Positions 27,850 to 47,808 of a DNA stretch of 64,000 nucleotides are shown here, piece by piece; the stretch's first letter is position 1, and each line of letters opens with the position of its first letter. The stretch covers positions 124,943 to 188,942 of the forward strand of contig NW_002060969.1 of assembly GCF_000150275.1 (NCBI RefSeq), given 5' to 3'. The translations under genes were made by a program, and so were the position numbers. The notes below the pieces were generated by a model that saw nothing but the letters and a program-made list of their open reading frames with translations, was not told the origin of the DNA and ran no database searches. This stretch comes from Trichoplax adhaerens. Taxonomy: Eukaryota; Placozoa; Uniplacotomia; Trichoplacea; Trichoplacidae.

Positions 27850-28190
27850 ATACAGTACTGTATAAAGTACGTACAGTCTAGTACAGTACAGTACTGTACT
27901 AGTTAACTCCACTCACGTCTGTACGTACAGTACTGTACAGTATTGTACCACTGTACACTGTACTGTACAGTACAGTATATAAATTACATAGGCATTGCTG
28001 GGTACTGTACAGTACAGTCCTGAGTACTGTGTATTGTGCTCTTTGCCTCAGATATCAGAATTAGATGTGAGAAAGGTTCTGTTCAGTGTACAGTACAGTA
28101 CAGTAAGTACAGTAAGCACTGTAAAATAACTGGCATACTGTACTGTACAGTACAGTAAGTCTAAACCATACTAATTAGAATTGTACAGTA
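27850..28190. promoter_or_regulatory. GTACW array cluster between ARID5 and PYROXD2
   Basis: Repeated GTACA/GTACT runs between about 27850 and 28190 lie in the 1.2-kb gap separating the divergent ARID5 and PYROXD2 start codons, closer to PYROXD2 (last unit about 140 bp before its ATG). It has the same self-complementary pentamer structure as the other arrays. Confidence 0.75.
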
Positions 28191-28329
28191 CAACATTAGT
28201 GTCAAAAACGGGTTTATCGAAGTCTATCCAGCGAGTTCGTTTTGAAGTGTTTATTAATTAAGCGATTTCTTTAAATTCTTTACTGTTAAATCGGTTTGCT
28301 GTAAGAGGTTAAGCTGATCTTGTAGTAAA

Positions 28330-31300
28330 ATGTATAAATTAATATCTGGAACATCGAATATCAATAAGAGATCAATAAAGATATCGAATGATTTGTCGAA
28401 ATGTGTGATCCGTTGCATATCCAATCGAAAAGATTTAAAGGTCCATTATGATGCTGCCATAATCGGAGCAGGTGCTGTTAATAATAAATTCATCGTGATT
28501 TTAATCATGGCACTTTGCATGCATTTGCATTTCAGACCAGCTCACAGCTTCCCAAATACAGTACAATTCAGACAATTTGTTCAGTATAGTAAATTGCTAG
28601 CGATAAAATAAAGATTCTCGCTTAATTATCTTGTATCAAATATTGAGCATACATTTACTTGTATGCTACGCACAACTAGATTAGTTATATTCATTCTGTT
28701 AATTTTTTCCTTACTTTAAAGTCGTTCTATTAAGTAATACAGTACAGTGCAAGGCTAACGGAAGGGACTGCAGTACTGCTGATTGCTGGCCACTTTCGTT
28801 GGCAGTTTGGTCGATGCTTGTAATCATTCAGAACCTACTCATTATACCGTAATAATGATATGCAAATTTTATAATCCGAGTTGGTTTAGTCTAGTCATAG
28901 ACTACTAGATACTACTGTACTGTGGACCAGGTATCTAGTAGTCCATGCTTTAGTTTACTTACTCCGTAATCAAAAGACTGGTCTAAATTATTAAAATGGA
29001 CCGATACAAGGTTGAAATTATTTTATCTCTTGGTCTTTCTGAACTTATTCTTATACTTGTTATTAATGTCCCTCATTTTCTAGGGCATAATGGCTTAGTT
29101 GCGGTGAGTGAGCGGGTATTTACAGTCTTTGTTAACATTTACGTAAAATAATACAGCATATAATGACAAACAAATCGGATACTGTGTGAGTTGCGATTCT
29201 GAAGGTACCTGATGTATAGAGATCTGACAAAATTTTTATTAATTAATTTATTTATTTATTTTGTTACAAGCTTGAAGGGTAGGTAAATTTCATAATTAAT
29301 AAGCGTGGATAAACAGGACAATTGTTAGTGAATATACTGTATAATTTTGTATCATTATTTGTCACAGGTCTGAAGAATTACAGTACATTACGCTCATCTT
29401 AATTTTTACCTTTACGCAGAAGAATGATGTATGGGTTTGGGTTCACTGGTTTCGTTGATCATAAGCGTATTCGATGATAAACAGTACATTACGTTCATCT
29501 TAATTTTTACCTTTACGCAGAAGAATGATGTATGGGTTTGGGTTCACTGGTTTCGTTGATCATAAGCGTATTCGATGATAAATAAATACATTTCCCATAT
29601 AGGATACTGCTCATGAATACCAAAACAATAGTTTTAATTCCAGTTCTGTAACTTCAGCTCATACTTACACTACATAACGTAACTTACAGTTAGTTTCATT
29701 ATACGAGTTTACTTACTCAATTACTCATACATCTCATAGGCTGCTTACTTGCAAAAGGCTGGATTGAACGTTGGCGTATTCGAAAATAGAGAAATTATCG
29801 GCGGAGCTGCTGTTACAGAGGAAATTTTTCCAGGTCCTTCATATTGGCTATTGAAATAATGACTGCATCGTAATATTGTTTGTTTGTCTAATGCAGCGGT
29901 GCTGCAATAGTTTTGTCAACAATTGTTAAGATTTCGATGATAAACATGAAAATAGGATAGATATGCTTGACAGCTAGAGTATTGAAATGGTATAACAAAT
30001 TACTTAACAATCGTCATAAACGTCTACGATCAGTTACTCCCTTGAACAAATTTCCTTACAGTTTCTAATATCAACGATATCAATTTTGGATTATTATTAT
30101 ACGTCCATAATCTATCGAAATTGATTGTACACTGTACAGTAATTAAAAATATTAAACTGAGATGAAAAGTCACATTACCCATGATTTAATTATTATATTT
30201 AATTACTGTATTTAGGTAACATCAACGACCAGCACTACTGTGTTATGTTTATAAAACAGTAGCAGATTTCTATAATTAAAGAATCGAATCTAAATTTTAG
30301 GATTTAAATTTTCTCGATGCTCGTATGTACTAAGCTTACTAAGACCACAAATTATTAAGGACCTCGAACTCAAGGTAGTTAAGATTAAGAAAGCATTGAA
30401 TACACCATTATGTAATATAATAATCGCAGCGATACTCAGAGCATTTATTCAAACAAAAATATGAAAATATAAAATTAACGACTAAGTTTTAACGTATCCA
30501 TATTTCGTCGTAGAAATTCGGGTTGAAAGTTTATATCCGTGACCCAAGCTCTTATACGCCAGTTTTGAAAGAGTATTCCAACGGTGTTCCTAAGGCATTG
30601 ATGCTTGGCCGGGATGGTGACGAAAATAGGCGCCAAATTGCTCAATTTTCACGTCATGATGCAGAAATTTTTGATAAATACGAGGCATTCTTAGCAGAAA
30701 TAGGTAATAGCATAAATTAATATCGCTAACAGTCTAATACTGTAAATGGTTATAGGACATTTCGATATTTAGTTTCAGCTATTGATCCGTTATACGACCA
30801 TCAAGCACTTGATATTGATGCCATAATGAACGGTAATATAAAGGCTAAATGGAAAAATTTGCCATCGCTGTACGCCCTCCTTCAAACAGGTGTTTTGTTG
30901 ATCGTTTTTTTAGGTCTGCTTAGGTATTATTTATCGCTTCCTGTACTCTACAACTACTAATGTCGGTTAATTATCTTGGCTAATTGTAGGAATAAAGCTA
31001 GGGAAAAATATCCCTGATTTTATTAAATTAATGTCTGCCCCTGCCATTAAGATAAGTTCTATGATGTGATTAAGCACCTTCAAAACAGTTATAATTAATT
31101 ATGATCATACCTGTATTTTTATCTGATATCATTCGTTACTTTAAGTTTTAGATACCTGGTTTAAATCTGACGTTTTGAAAGCCACATTGGCTACTGATGC
31201 AGTAATTGGAACTACAACTAGCCCATATCTTCCGGGCAATGGGTTGATAATATTGTGATTTTTATTCGCTTTCTGGGCTACTCGTAAGTAATTTTTCTTG

Positions 31301-32990
31301 TTGCAGATACGTATTACTCCACCATGTTATGGGAGAGGTTGACGGCATAAAGGGTGCTTGGGGCTATGCTGAAGGTGGTATGGGTGCTGTTTCCTCAGCA
31401 ATTGCTAGATGTGCCGAATCTCACGGCGCCTCTATTTTTACTAATTCTGTAAGATATATCATTATAAATTAAGGCATTTAACTAGACAAAAAGACACCAT
31501 TGAAATTGAGTTACTAAAAGACACAACTTTAATAATCTGCTAATAGAGTGTAAAAGCAATCACTTTGGATTCAAAATCGAAAAAAGCAGTTGGAATAGTA
31601 TTGAAGAGTGGGGAAGAGATTTCTGCAAGAGTTGTCTTATCTAATGCAACACCGTATATAACTTACACCCAACTGCTTCCGAATGAGGCTTTGCAGGAGG
31701 AACACGTTAGGAGCATAAGAAACTTTGATTACTCATCTCCTGTAGCAAAAATTAACGGTAATTATTATTATAGATTAAATTACAATCCTTAGAGCATAAA
31801 CTTTTTACCATGTATTTCATCCAGCGAAGACCACTTAAAATTGTATGATAATCACTAAACTACCAATATTGGTTGCAGCATGAATATTTCTTAACTGAAT
31901 ATAGCAAGTTTATAAAACAATGACCAAGTTTAGCATATATGGTACTTCGTTATTCAGTATTTAATGTCTTGTCAGTAACCTTAGATATCTATTTACTGTA
32001 TTACTATATGCGAGTAACCTGTTGGATTTGCTCAGTAAGAACTTTCAGAGCCTGTATTCAGCTGATCTAGCAGATACTAATTGCGTTTATAGAATTTGTG
32101 TATATTGCTGTAATATTTACATTCTTGTAATATACCGTAACGATTCCTGTCATTAGTGGCGATTAATCAGCTACCGAATTTTACCGCTACACCGAATACT
32201 ACTAATAAGCTACCTGGTCCTCAACATCGAGGAACAATTCACTTAAATTGTGAGCATCCTAAACTTATCCACGATGCTTATGAAGACCTAATGAAAGGAG
32301 AAATATCAAAGAGGTAAATGCAGTCATTGACAAATTGTAACAAATGAATCCTTTATGATACAGTAATTCGATGATTTTTCCAATTTACGCTTGCTTTAAA
32401 GACCTGTTATAGAAATGTGCATACCTTCCGCTATCGATCCAACTATTAGCACCGCCAGACTTACAAAAAATCTTCGGCCTAACCAGCGGCGTATGTCTAT
32501 TTAATTGTTATGATTACTGTGCATTGGCATTCAAGTTACAGCACCAGTTATTTTATTCATTAGATCTGTTGCAATATCATGCAAACGTTTAGAAATAATC
32601 TGAATTACCCATCTTTCCTTTACCTTCAGAATATCTTTCATGGTGCACTTTCACCTGACCAACTGTACTTTAATCGGTCACCTACTTGTCCAAATAAGTC
32701 CATCAAAGGAGTATTTATATGCGGCTCTGGCTCTCACCCAGGTCTGTATAAAAGTATATGTATTTATTCTGATGTTATATCGTATAATAATATTTTGATA
32801 ATGATTCCACTTTGTTGTACTGTACATCTACTACTGTCTATTGCTAAAAATACTGCCCCATCTGTTAATTGATATTTTTAGTAGCATAGCGTTTTTAATA
32901 GTATTCCAAATTGTTTCCCTTACAGGAGGAGGAGTATCGGGGGCCCCCGGTCGTTTGGCAGCGCTAAATGCTTTATCCTACTTGCAATAG
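28330..32990 (+). CDS. PYROXD2: PYROXD2-like FAD-dependent oxidoreductase with internal deletion and frame change
   Basis: Mitochondrial-type NAD(P)/FAD oxidoreductase. Exons: 28330-28471, 29084-29103, 29740-29833, 30301-30374, 30514-30703, 30773-30889, 30990-31055, 31152-31242, 31307-31448, 31547-31757, 32157-32313, 32402-32490, 32630-32741, 32926-32990. The FAD Rossmann motif GAGHNGLVA is split over exons 1-2. Further landmarks: [50 protein letters not shown] and the C-terminal [10 protein letters not shown]. The N-terminus is basic and lacks acidic clusters, as for a presequence. In exon 12 the frame reads [16 protein letters not shown], then about 60 family residues are missing, and reading resumes in another frame at [14 protein letters not shown]. 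With the sequence as given, translation would stop soon after. Exon 7's donor is the least certain boundary. Confidence 0.88.
28900..28943. repeat. Inverted repeat with 13-bp arms
   Basis: Arms GACTACTAGATAC (28900-28912) and GTATCTAGTAGTC (28931-28943) are perfect reverse complements around an 18-base spacer, extended further with one mismatch. It lies in PYROXD2 intron 1. Confidence 0.85.
29381..29582. repeat. 101-bp tandem duplication in PYROXD2 intron 2
   Basis: Two adjacent copies, 29381-29481 and 29482-29582, differ at one base (C at 29393, T at 29494). Near-identity in non-coding sequence indicates a recent duplication or a duplicated piece in the assembly. Each copy starts with CAGTACATTACG. 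Confidence 0.95.
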
Positions 32991-33069
32991 CATCAATCAG
33001 CTTAACGTATCGCATACTCTTTATTGATTTTTGCATGGAAATAAGCTGATAAACTTCCATATGGAAGAA

Positions 33070-33075
33070 TTTATT
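33070..33075 (-). terminator. Candidate poly(A) signal of ETF1
   Basis: TTTATT on the plus strand, i.e. AATAAA on the ETF1 strand, 287 bp past the ETF1 stop. Assigned by motif only. Confidence 0.35.
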
Positions 33076-33095
33076 TTCGAAATACAAACGCAATC

Positions 33096-33101
33096 AATAA
33101 A
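33096..33101 (+). terminator. Candidate poly(A) signal of PYROXD2
   Basis: AATAAA 106 bp past the PYROXD2 stop codon. Assigned by motif and position only. Confidence 0.4.
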
Positions 33102-33361
33102 GTATTGACGGTGTTATATATAGTTCTTTAATATTAAAACTATCTGTCAAGAATGGTACTGATAGCCACAAACTGCACCTGTTTGTAATGCCTTCATTAA
33201 GATAATAAACAAGACATTAATCAATATAGCCTGTAGTTATCTAAAGAAGTTTAAACCTTGTCTACGAATAAGTTCGTCGTTTGTCGAAATCAACGTAGAC
33301 ACTAAATCGCAAAGTTTGCTACAAGCGAAATATGACCAGGTTAATAGTATAGTTAACAGGG

Positions 33362-36935
<3,574 letters not shown>

Positions 36936-37624
36936 TTACGAAAATTAAGGGCGAATGATCTCGTGTAAACCAAGAATTAAAATTATTGTTACGAATATCT
37001 TCCCACTGTAAACTCTTGTCTGCAGTATACAGTAGCTTCTGTACTCCTGCACAGCAGCTACTGCTCGTACTGACAATCCACTCATAGTACAAAGTTATAC
37101 AGTACTGTATCTCGATGCAATTCACTACTTACTGTACTGTACAGTGCTTAGTAAAAGCGCATACAGTACACTGTACTGTACAGTACAGCGGGATTAACTT
37201 CGGTGGCACTAAGGAAAATAAACCATGTACTGTACTGTAGGCTACATTAAGCCCAAAGACCAAAGTAGATAAAAGCTTCGATGTACAGTAGACGTAGCCC
37301 AATAACTCAGGGATGTAAACCTGGCTTTTATTTCTATAGATTTGTTCTAATTTGTACAGTATTCGTAAATTTTTGACGAAGGATAGCGTACTGTACAGTA
37401 TATACTATAAGACTGTTATGTTCGTGGTAATCGGTAGTACTGTACAGTAGGTTTAATTGAGAATCGTTTATTAATCAATCAGAATCGTGCATTTATACAT
37501 TTCCGAAATTACTTTATATATGGTACAATTAATGTGTGTTTTAACACGTTTAAGTAGCAATATCTATATTTAATAGAATAGAATACACACTGAAATTATA
37601 GCAAACCTATTAATGGAAGTAACT

Positions 37625-39310
37625 TCACAATCCAAGTACTGTACTGTACTGTACTACAGTACAGTACTCTACAACAAAGACCACTATTGAAGGGGCGTGG
37701 CGAGCCCTCTAAAATGTTTGAAGAAATGTACTGTACAGTACAGTACTTTAAATTTGGCTCAAATTCCATGCAGACAGATCTGTGCAACCTTGAGCAATTA
37801 GCTCTTGATATATTTTATTACTTTTTACCGCAGTATTGAATAATTATATTTCTTTAAAGTTTCTAATGCAAACGATCAGTCGCTGTTACATGCACGGTCA
37901 CTCCAACCATTTTACAAGTCACGTTGTAATACCGGTCTACAGTACAGTATACAGTACTGTACCTACTTACCTACTGTCAATATTACGGTATAAACTAGGG
38001 ATACAGTACGCCGTCAAAATGAGTTTTTATTTAGCTTGTTAAGAGGATACACAATGTGCATTGTGCATTGCACACAGATAAAAAGAATTATTAACATCTA
38101 AATAATTTTATGTAGAGACACGGCGCAATACGTATCTCCTAGGTAAATCCAACGAGCTATAAAGTATACCACATTATGAGCAAGAAATAGGATACTCTGC
38201 ACTTAATGATGCATGTTATACGCATCACTGTACAGTACATGCTGTTGTATTACCAAGAATCCAGTGTAACGACGTTAATAATATCTACATTTATTTGCTA
38301 AGAGCATTCAGAAATTAATAAAATTTAAAATTTAATATATTATACGGAATTTTAGTATGTGATTAGTAGATACTATATCACGTATACATCCAATAAACAA
38401 TGGGATTGTATGGAGCACTGACCATCACAAATTCGACAATCAAAATTTGTAATCCTGCGGATAATCTAGATGCGTACACTAGCTTAACAACTGCAGAAAC
38501 TCATATATGGTATAGCAATTACCATACTCCTGTCGCAAATAATTATATTAATCTTATAATAAATTAACAGTAACATGAGATGCTGCACAATCGAAAGTAC
38601 GCTAATGAATTGTGGCCTAAATTTGTGCATATAGAGCAGAATAATAGTAACAATACTTACGATTTATCGTAATATTTTGCTATTTCTGTAGTCGTTTCTT
38701 ATTTACTCCTATGAAAATTATATTCTTAATTCCTCTGCCGCTAACATCATAGCAATCTAACTGAGAATCACTCCAAGCCACTGATAAAATCATATTATCG
38801 ATAGTGCACTTGTTCTCAACTATTTGCTAGTACATCATAAACACCCGCAATTTTAATCACTTATTTTAAACTGCTATTACTATGCGAAATAAGTACCAAA
38901 AAAGAACTGCACGTATACGAAGTACTGTATAACCTTTTATAAAGTGTAACCGAGATCAAGAATCTGAGACTTTGAGCTTTCCTTTAGCCTACTCATTGGA
39001 AGTACATGCCAAGCGCGATATCCTACACACGTTAACGAGACGTAAGAACTGTGGCAATAATCAGCTCTAGTACGAACATAACTTTAATACCATATCCTAA
39101 CGCACGTGAACATTTGTAGCATGTGATCTTAATCTAGTACAGTACAGTAGATAAGATGTAGATAAGCCGTAAATAGTAAATAGTATTGTACTGTACGATA
39201 TCTAGGATTCCCCACGTTCTATGGCGCGTACACTACTGTACAGTACAAGGTAACAAGCAGTAGTTTACAGGACGGGCGATGTTATGACATAAAGATCACT
39301 TTGTAGTACT
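37625..39310. repeat. Scattered GTACW arrays in the ETF1-HSPA9 gap
   Basis: Compact arrays at 37635-37668 and 37728-37748, with smaller ones at 37938-37965, 38227-38240 and about 39135-39310, separated by AT-rich sequence without recognised exons. Confidence 0.8.
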
Positions 39311-41966
39311 GTATACGACGTACTGTATCATTTATACGAAGGTAGAGAATGTAAGCAACACAATCTGTACTCGCGAAACTCGGATAAAGCAATTAATATT
39401 CTACAGTATATTACTACCTAGAAATCAATCAATAACAGTAGTGAATAGGACTTTACGTGATAAGTTAAAAGTGATTATAGCTCCTTCTTCTATCGTAAAG
39501 TGATGTCAAATGATGCCACTTTCACGAATTATGTTAATATGTCAAAAGTCGTACCTAATTATGAACACAGGTGAAAACAAAATCAAAATAGAAGAGACCT
39601 TGGCGCACGCGAGAAATAATTTAAATGGAAGAAGAAAAAATAAAAAAATTGTTGTAATACATGTAAAATCTATTATATATTTTATACAATAACGATATAT
39701 GCCCGGTCGCCAACAAGATCGATTTTATATTGAAATAATGATTCAAAGTTTTTTAAGGTAATAGCCATTAGCCACAGAGGTATTAAGTAATAGCTGAGTT
39801 TAATATAGTGAATGCTTCGTATGATTGGTGATTTACTTACCCTTAAGCTTACTGCGGTCGCTTTTATAGTTTTATCTGTAAGACATGTTTATAGTGAGCA
39901 ACGCACCACCAATGAATCTGATTTTATAAACAAAATATATTAGTGCACTAAACGATTTAGTATCCAGCAATATCTGAGATACTGTTCTTCAAGTACTGTA
40001 CTCATTTAGAAATTGCAGTAAAATAATAACTGACAATCTAAAATATAGCTGAAAGGATTTGTTAACACTTACAATAATTAATGAGTAAAAAATTCGATAG
40101 GTTTGGTTGAAAATCCTCATTACCACTAGCATACTTCATACGGGAATTTTGATAGGTCTAAAACCTTGCATGGGTCATATTGAGATTGTTACTAATAAAT
40201 ATATTAGTATTTTCATGTTTTCGTTAAACAAATTTTGGTGATAAAGTAAACAATTTTTTAACGCCCGACATATGCTAGATAGGCTTCAATACAGCTAAAG
40301 TGAGTAGAGCTTACTATCTTAAACACGACCCACAAGTAATTATTTGACTAACCATGTTCACGAATAGCACAGTATCGGTAATTTATTGTATAATAGTATA
40401 GAAGCATATGAATAACAGCTATCTATCCACTTATTTATATTAGAAGAGCTATTATCAGAAGATATTACGTAACATTCATAAGTATTCTCAGTTATTTGCA
40501 GCTAATAGATTATATACTAATTTTAGCAGCATAAGGAGAATGTTGATTCGTGTTTATGTCATCCATGAAGTTATAATGAGTAGAAAATATTTGACATCAT
40601 TGTTATGGATTCTTTCTCGTAATTACTTTTTTAAATTCACTTTGATTAGAAATAAATATTTACTTATTCGTGTTATGTAAATTAAAAAAAATTTAATCTT
40701 TGAATCCTTATTAAATCCTATGTATAGAATTTGTCAGAGCGATGAGAAGTTTATCTCATATATTGTTTTGATTAGACAATATCGATTCTTACCGCGACAT
40801 ACGTATACACGTAATAGCAAGACATTAAGATTAGTCACAGTAATTAAAAGCATTTTTTGAGTCTATCTCCGGATAGTCCACTATTATGACCTTAGTAATT
40901 CGATTTTGATAATTTTGCAGATTTAATAAAATCGGGCGATGAGGTGCAGATATATGGCATCGTAACCATACTGTACTTGATAATATCTATTTTTATCTAA
41001 TATTACTAACTTACGGGTAAGATATTTGACAACAATAACGTAGTTTATGTACTGTAGGCTTACAGTATGTATTTTTAAAATACATAGCCTTAAAGTATTG
41101 ACCGCGCATTTGAGAAATTGAAATATTGCTCTCCGTTAAATTACAGTATCAGAACCTTCAGCGACAACAGTAAGTGATCCGTAATTCACTATCCGATAAT
41201 AATTTAGAGGAAAATTTTTGCTTTGAAAGCGGTGATAATAATAATTAATATTGACGTACAGTATATGAAAAGGTTCAGCGATCAGACTTGTAATTTTTCC
41301 GCAATTTTTACGGCTACTTAATTTAGACTAGCATAAGAATTTGGCAGATCCATGTTACAACCCACGATCGTACATTTTTTAACTAATTATTATGCTACTT
41401 TATAAATACGCAGGAGATAATGCTCATGTTTGTAATGTGCGAAGTCATACATTAGATCCAAGACTATGTAGGATAACGATCATACGCGATATGCAGATGA
41501 TTCAGAATAAGGTTTAGGTTTATTGCAAGGACACTCTACAGGATCGAGATCGATATACCGAGATAGCCATGCAACATCTGCATGTATTATATCAGAAGCA
41601 ATACTATTTAACAGTCTTATTCTGTACTTAGGCTACCGTACTATAGCGTGATTGATCTAGTGTCGCCCGAGAACATAACACGATGTATCCCAAAGGAACT
41701 GTAAAGTACAATAAATGTTTTTAACAGGTGATTTTAATGCAAATACATAATCTTAGCAATAAATCATCACATTATTGATGTTACTCTTACTAGTAGTCAG
41801 TAGTAGACACTCGAGGGTAATCAAGTGTCACGTGTAATAATTATCAAATATTGTTATAAAAAAAACTTCCAGTCCAATGCATTCATCATGCAAGCTTATC
41901 CAGTTAGACAACGCACGTGACTCATTCATTTAATCGCCATTGCTAACACAATAATTCTATTGAAAG

Positions 41967-41990
41967 TTTGGATCAACATGTTGATCCAAA
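41967..41990. repeat. Perfect 24-bp palindrome
   Basis: TTTGGATCAACA followed directly by its exact reverse complement TGTTGATCCAAA. No spacer. Could be a dimeric protein binding site or a cruciform-forming element; no family assignment. Confidence 0.9.
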
Positions 41991-42266
41991 AGTTTTAATG
42001 GTACCGATATTCTATTCCTCTTGTTGGTATTTTAAGTAAATGGTGTTGAATCATTCCATCTGAATTTTTACCGGATATCCACTTGCCATATTTTAAATTT
42101 TATATAATTATTTATTAATTAATTAAATAAATGTAATCTGTAATGATATACAGTACAGTAACACAAGTATACAAGTGTACATACAGTATAGTTAGCTACA
42201 CGACACGCCAGCTGAACTTTAAAGCTTTTCCTATACAGTATTAGCTTTTGCTCCTCTTAATTAAAT

Positions 42267-42279
42267 GGGGGGGGGGGGG
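42267..42279 (+). repeat. Poly-G tract (13 G)
   Basis: Uninterrupted run of 13 guanines in otherwise AT-rich DNA. Such runs are prone to length errors in sequencing. Confidence 0.9.
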
Positions 42280-42626
42280 TTACAGTAAAAACACCGTTAA
42301 TGGTTAAACACAATTACAATTAAATAGATTCTTAACCTTAATACGTATCAGTCAAATTAACTACCAGGGTCTCTAAATTGTACAATACGCATGCTTCCGC
42401 ACAGAAATTGTATTTAAATGCAGTAATGCAATGCAAATGAGAACAAATCATGGATAAGCTTCTTGGCGCTTTAAAATCACACGGCCTTCTTCAGAAAAAC
42501 GCTTATAAAGTAATAACGTTAAATCCATCTTATTGAATAAAACTCGCAAAAAATTCGGTATTTCCGAGTTTTCCTAGCTTTTCATCAGAATTATCATGTG
42601 AAAACAAACTGACTACTGTAATTTAT

Positions 42627-42704
42627 AGTTGGCATTGTCCAAGTTTTTACACACGAGACAATCGTGTGTAAAACTTTGAATACTGTACGTACTGTATGCC
42701 AACT
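42627..42704. repeat. Compound inverted repeat (hairpin)
   Basis: Inner arms 42641-42656 and 42662-42677 pair over 15 bases with a one-base bulge around a 5-base loop. Outer arms AGTTGGCAT (42627-42635) and ATGCCAACT (42696-42704) pair perfectly. The element directly abuts the GTACW array upstream of HSPA9. Confidence 0.8.
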
Positions 42705-43538
42705 TTAAATTACAGCTTCTCAGTACAGTACTGTACTGTACTGTACTGTACAGTATAAGGTGATCTTGTTACAGTATCTGCTATTAAATGATGCAATATT
42801 GCCCAGCCTAACAGAGAGTCCGAAGTACAGTACTGTACACTGTACAGTACTGTAAATGAAAATGAGCTAAGAAATAGTACTGTACTGTACAGAGCGATGT
42901 TTTGGTCTACAGTACTGTACACTGTACAGTACATGGTAACGGTAACTTACAGTACTGTAGGTAAAGTAACTGACAGTTAACTTGAGTATCATCAGCACGT
43001 GCCAACTTTTAAAAACAGTTAGAAATTAAAAGTCAAAAATTTTAATCAATGCGCAGCTATGACACTGTAGCACTAGTACCAGTATCAGTCTCAGCATTAA
43101 TGTACGGTAATGTACAGTACTGTGCTGTACTGTACTATACTAACTGATAGATTTCATACTGGTACTACAGTACAGTATGCATGTGCGTACGGTCGCTAGC
43201 TGGAATTTCCCAACTTTGAACAGACTGTGTCTTTTGCCTTTGCTAATAACCATTCCAGCTTCTTGGTTGGTGCGTTGTTCACACAGCTGAAAGGGAACGC
43301 AGATACGTTTTGAAGTTAGTAATATCAGAAACAGTGTACTTTTCTTCGAGTCTGTAGTCCATGTTGAAGTTTTCTTATTAACAAAGCTTGTGCTTTTCTC
43401 TTTCAAAGCAGTTCAAGATTTAGTGTTAAATCTGTTTGGATACGAAACAAGTGGGATACTAGTCACATTGCAACAGAATATTTTTCTATTTTACGCGTGT
43501 TATCTGGAGCAGTATTTCTTTCCGGGCGTAATACGTAT

Positions 43539-47747
<4,209 letters not shown>

Positions 47748-47802
47748 CATATTAGCTTTCATTAAACTGATGCAATGTTATTTTTTGGAGGCTACGTAAT
47801 TG

Positions 47803-47808
47803 AATAAA
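47803..47808 (+). terminator. Candidate poly(A) signal of HSPA9
   Basis: AATAAA 56 bp past the HSPA9 stop codon. Motif and position only. Confidence 0.5.

Larger units (their letters stand above)
32991..33361. other. Short tail-to-tail gap of PYROXD2 and ETF1
   Basis: 371 bp between the two stop codons. It holds an AATAAA on the plus strand (33096-33101) and its minus-strand equivalent (33070-33075), consistent with closely spaced or overlapping transcript ends. Confidence 0.5.
37466..42149. other. Long gene-poor part of the ETF1-HSPA9 head-to-head gap
   Basis: The 6.6 kb between the ETF1 and HSPA9 start codons is the longest stretch without a recognised gene. Frames are short and stop-rich on both strands. 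Structured items inside it are the GTACW arrays and a 24-bp palindrome (41967-41990). A non-coding RNA or distal regulatory role is possible but not visible from sequence. Confidence 0.45.
42150..43180. promoter_or_regulatory. GTACW arrays upstream of HSPA9
   Basis: Arrays at 42150-42190, 42722-42755, 42825-42855, 42878-42960 and 43115-43180 precede the HSPA9 start (43539). No classical heat-shock element was identified by eye. The minus-strand ORFs 42710-42934 and 43140-43406 overlap these arrays. Confidence 0.7.

Noticed and set aside
43140-43406. 88-codon minus-strand ORF upstream of HSPA9
   Set aside because: Its C-terminal part is read from a GTACW array and the rest shows no known motif. 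A real divergent small gene cannot be excluded.
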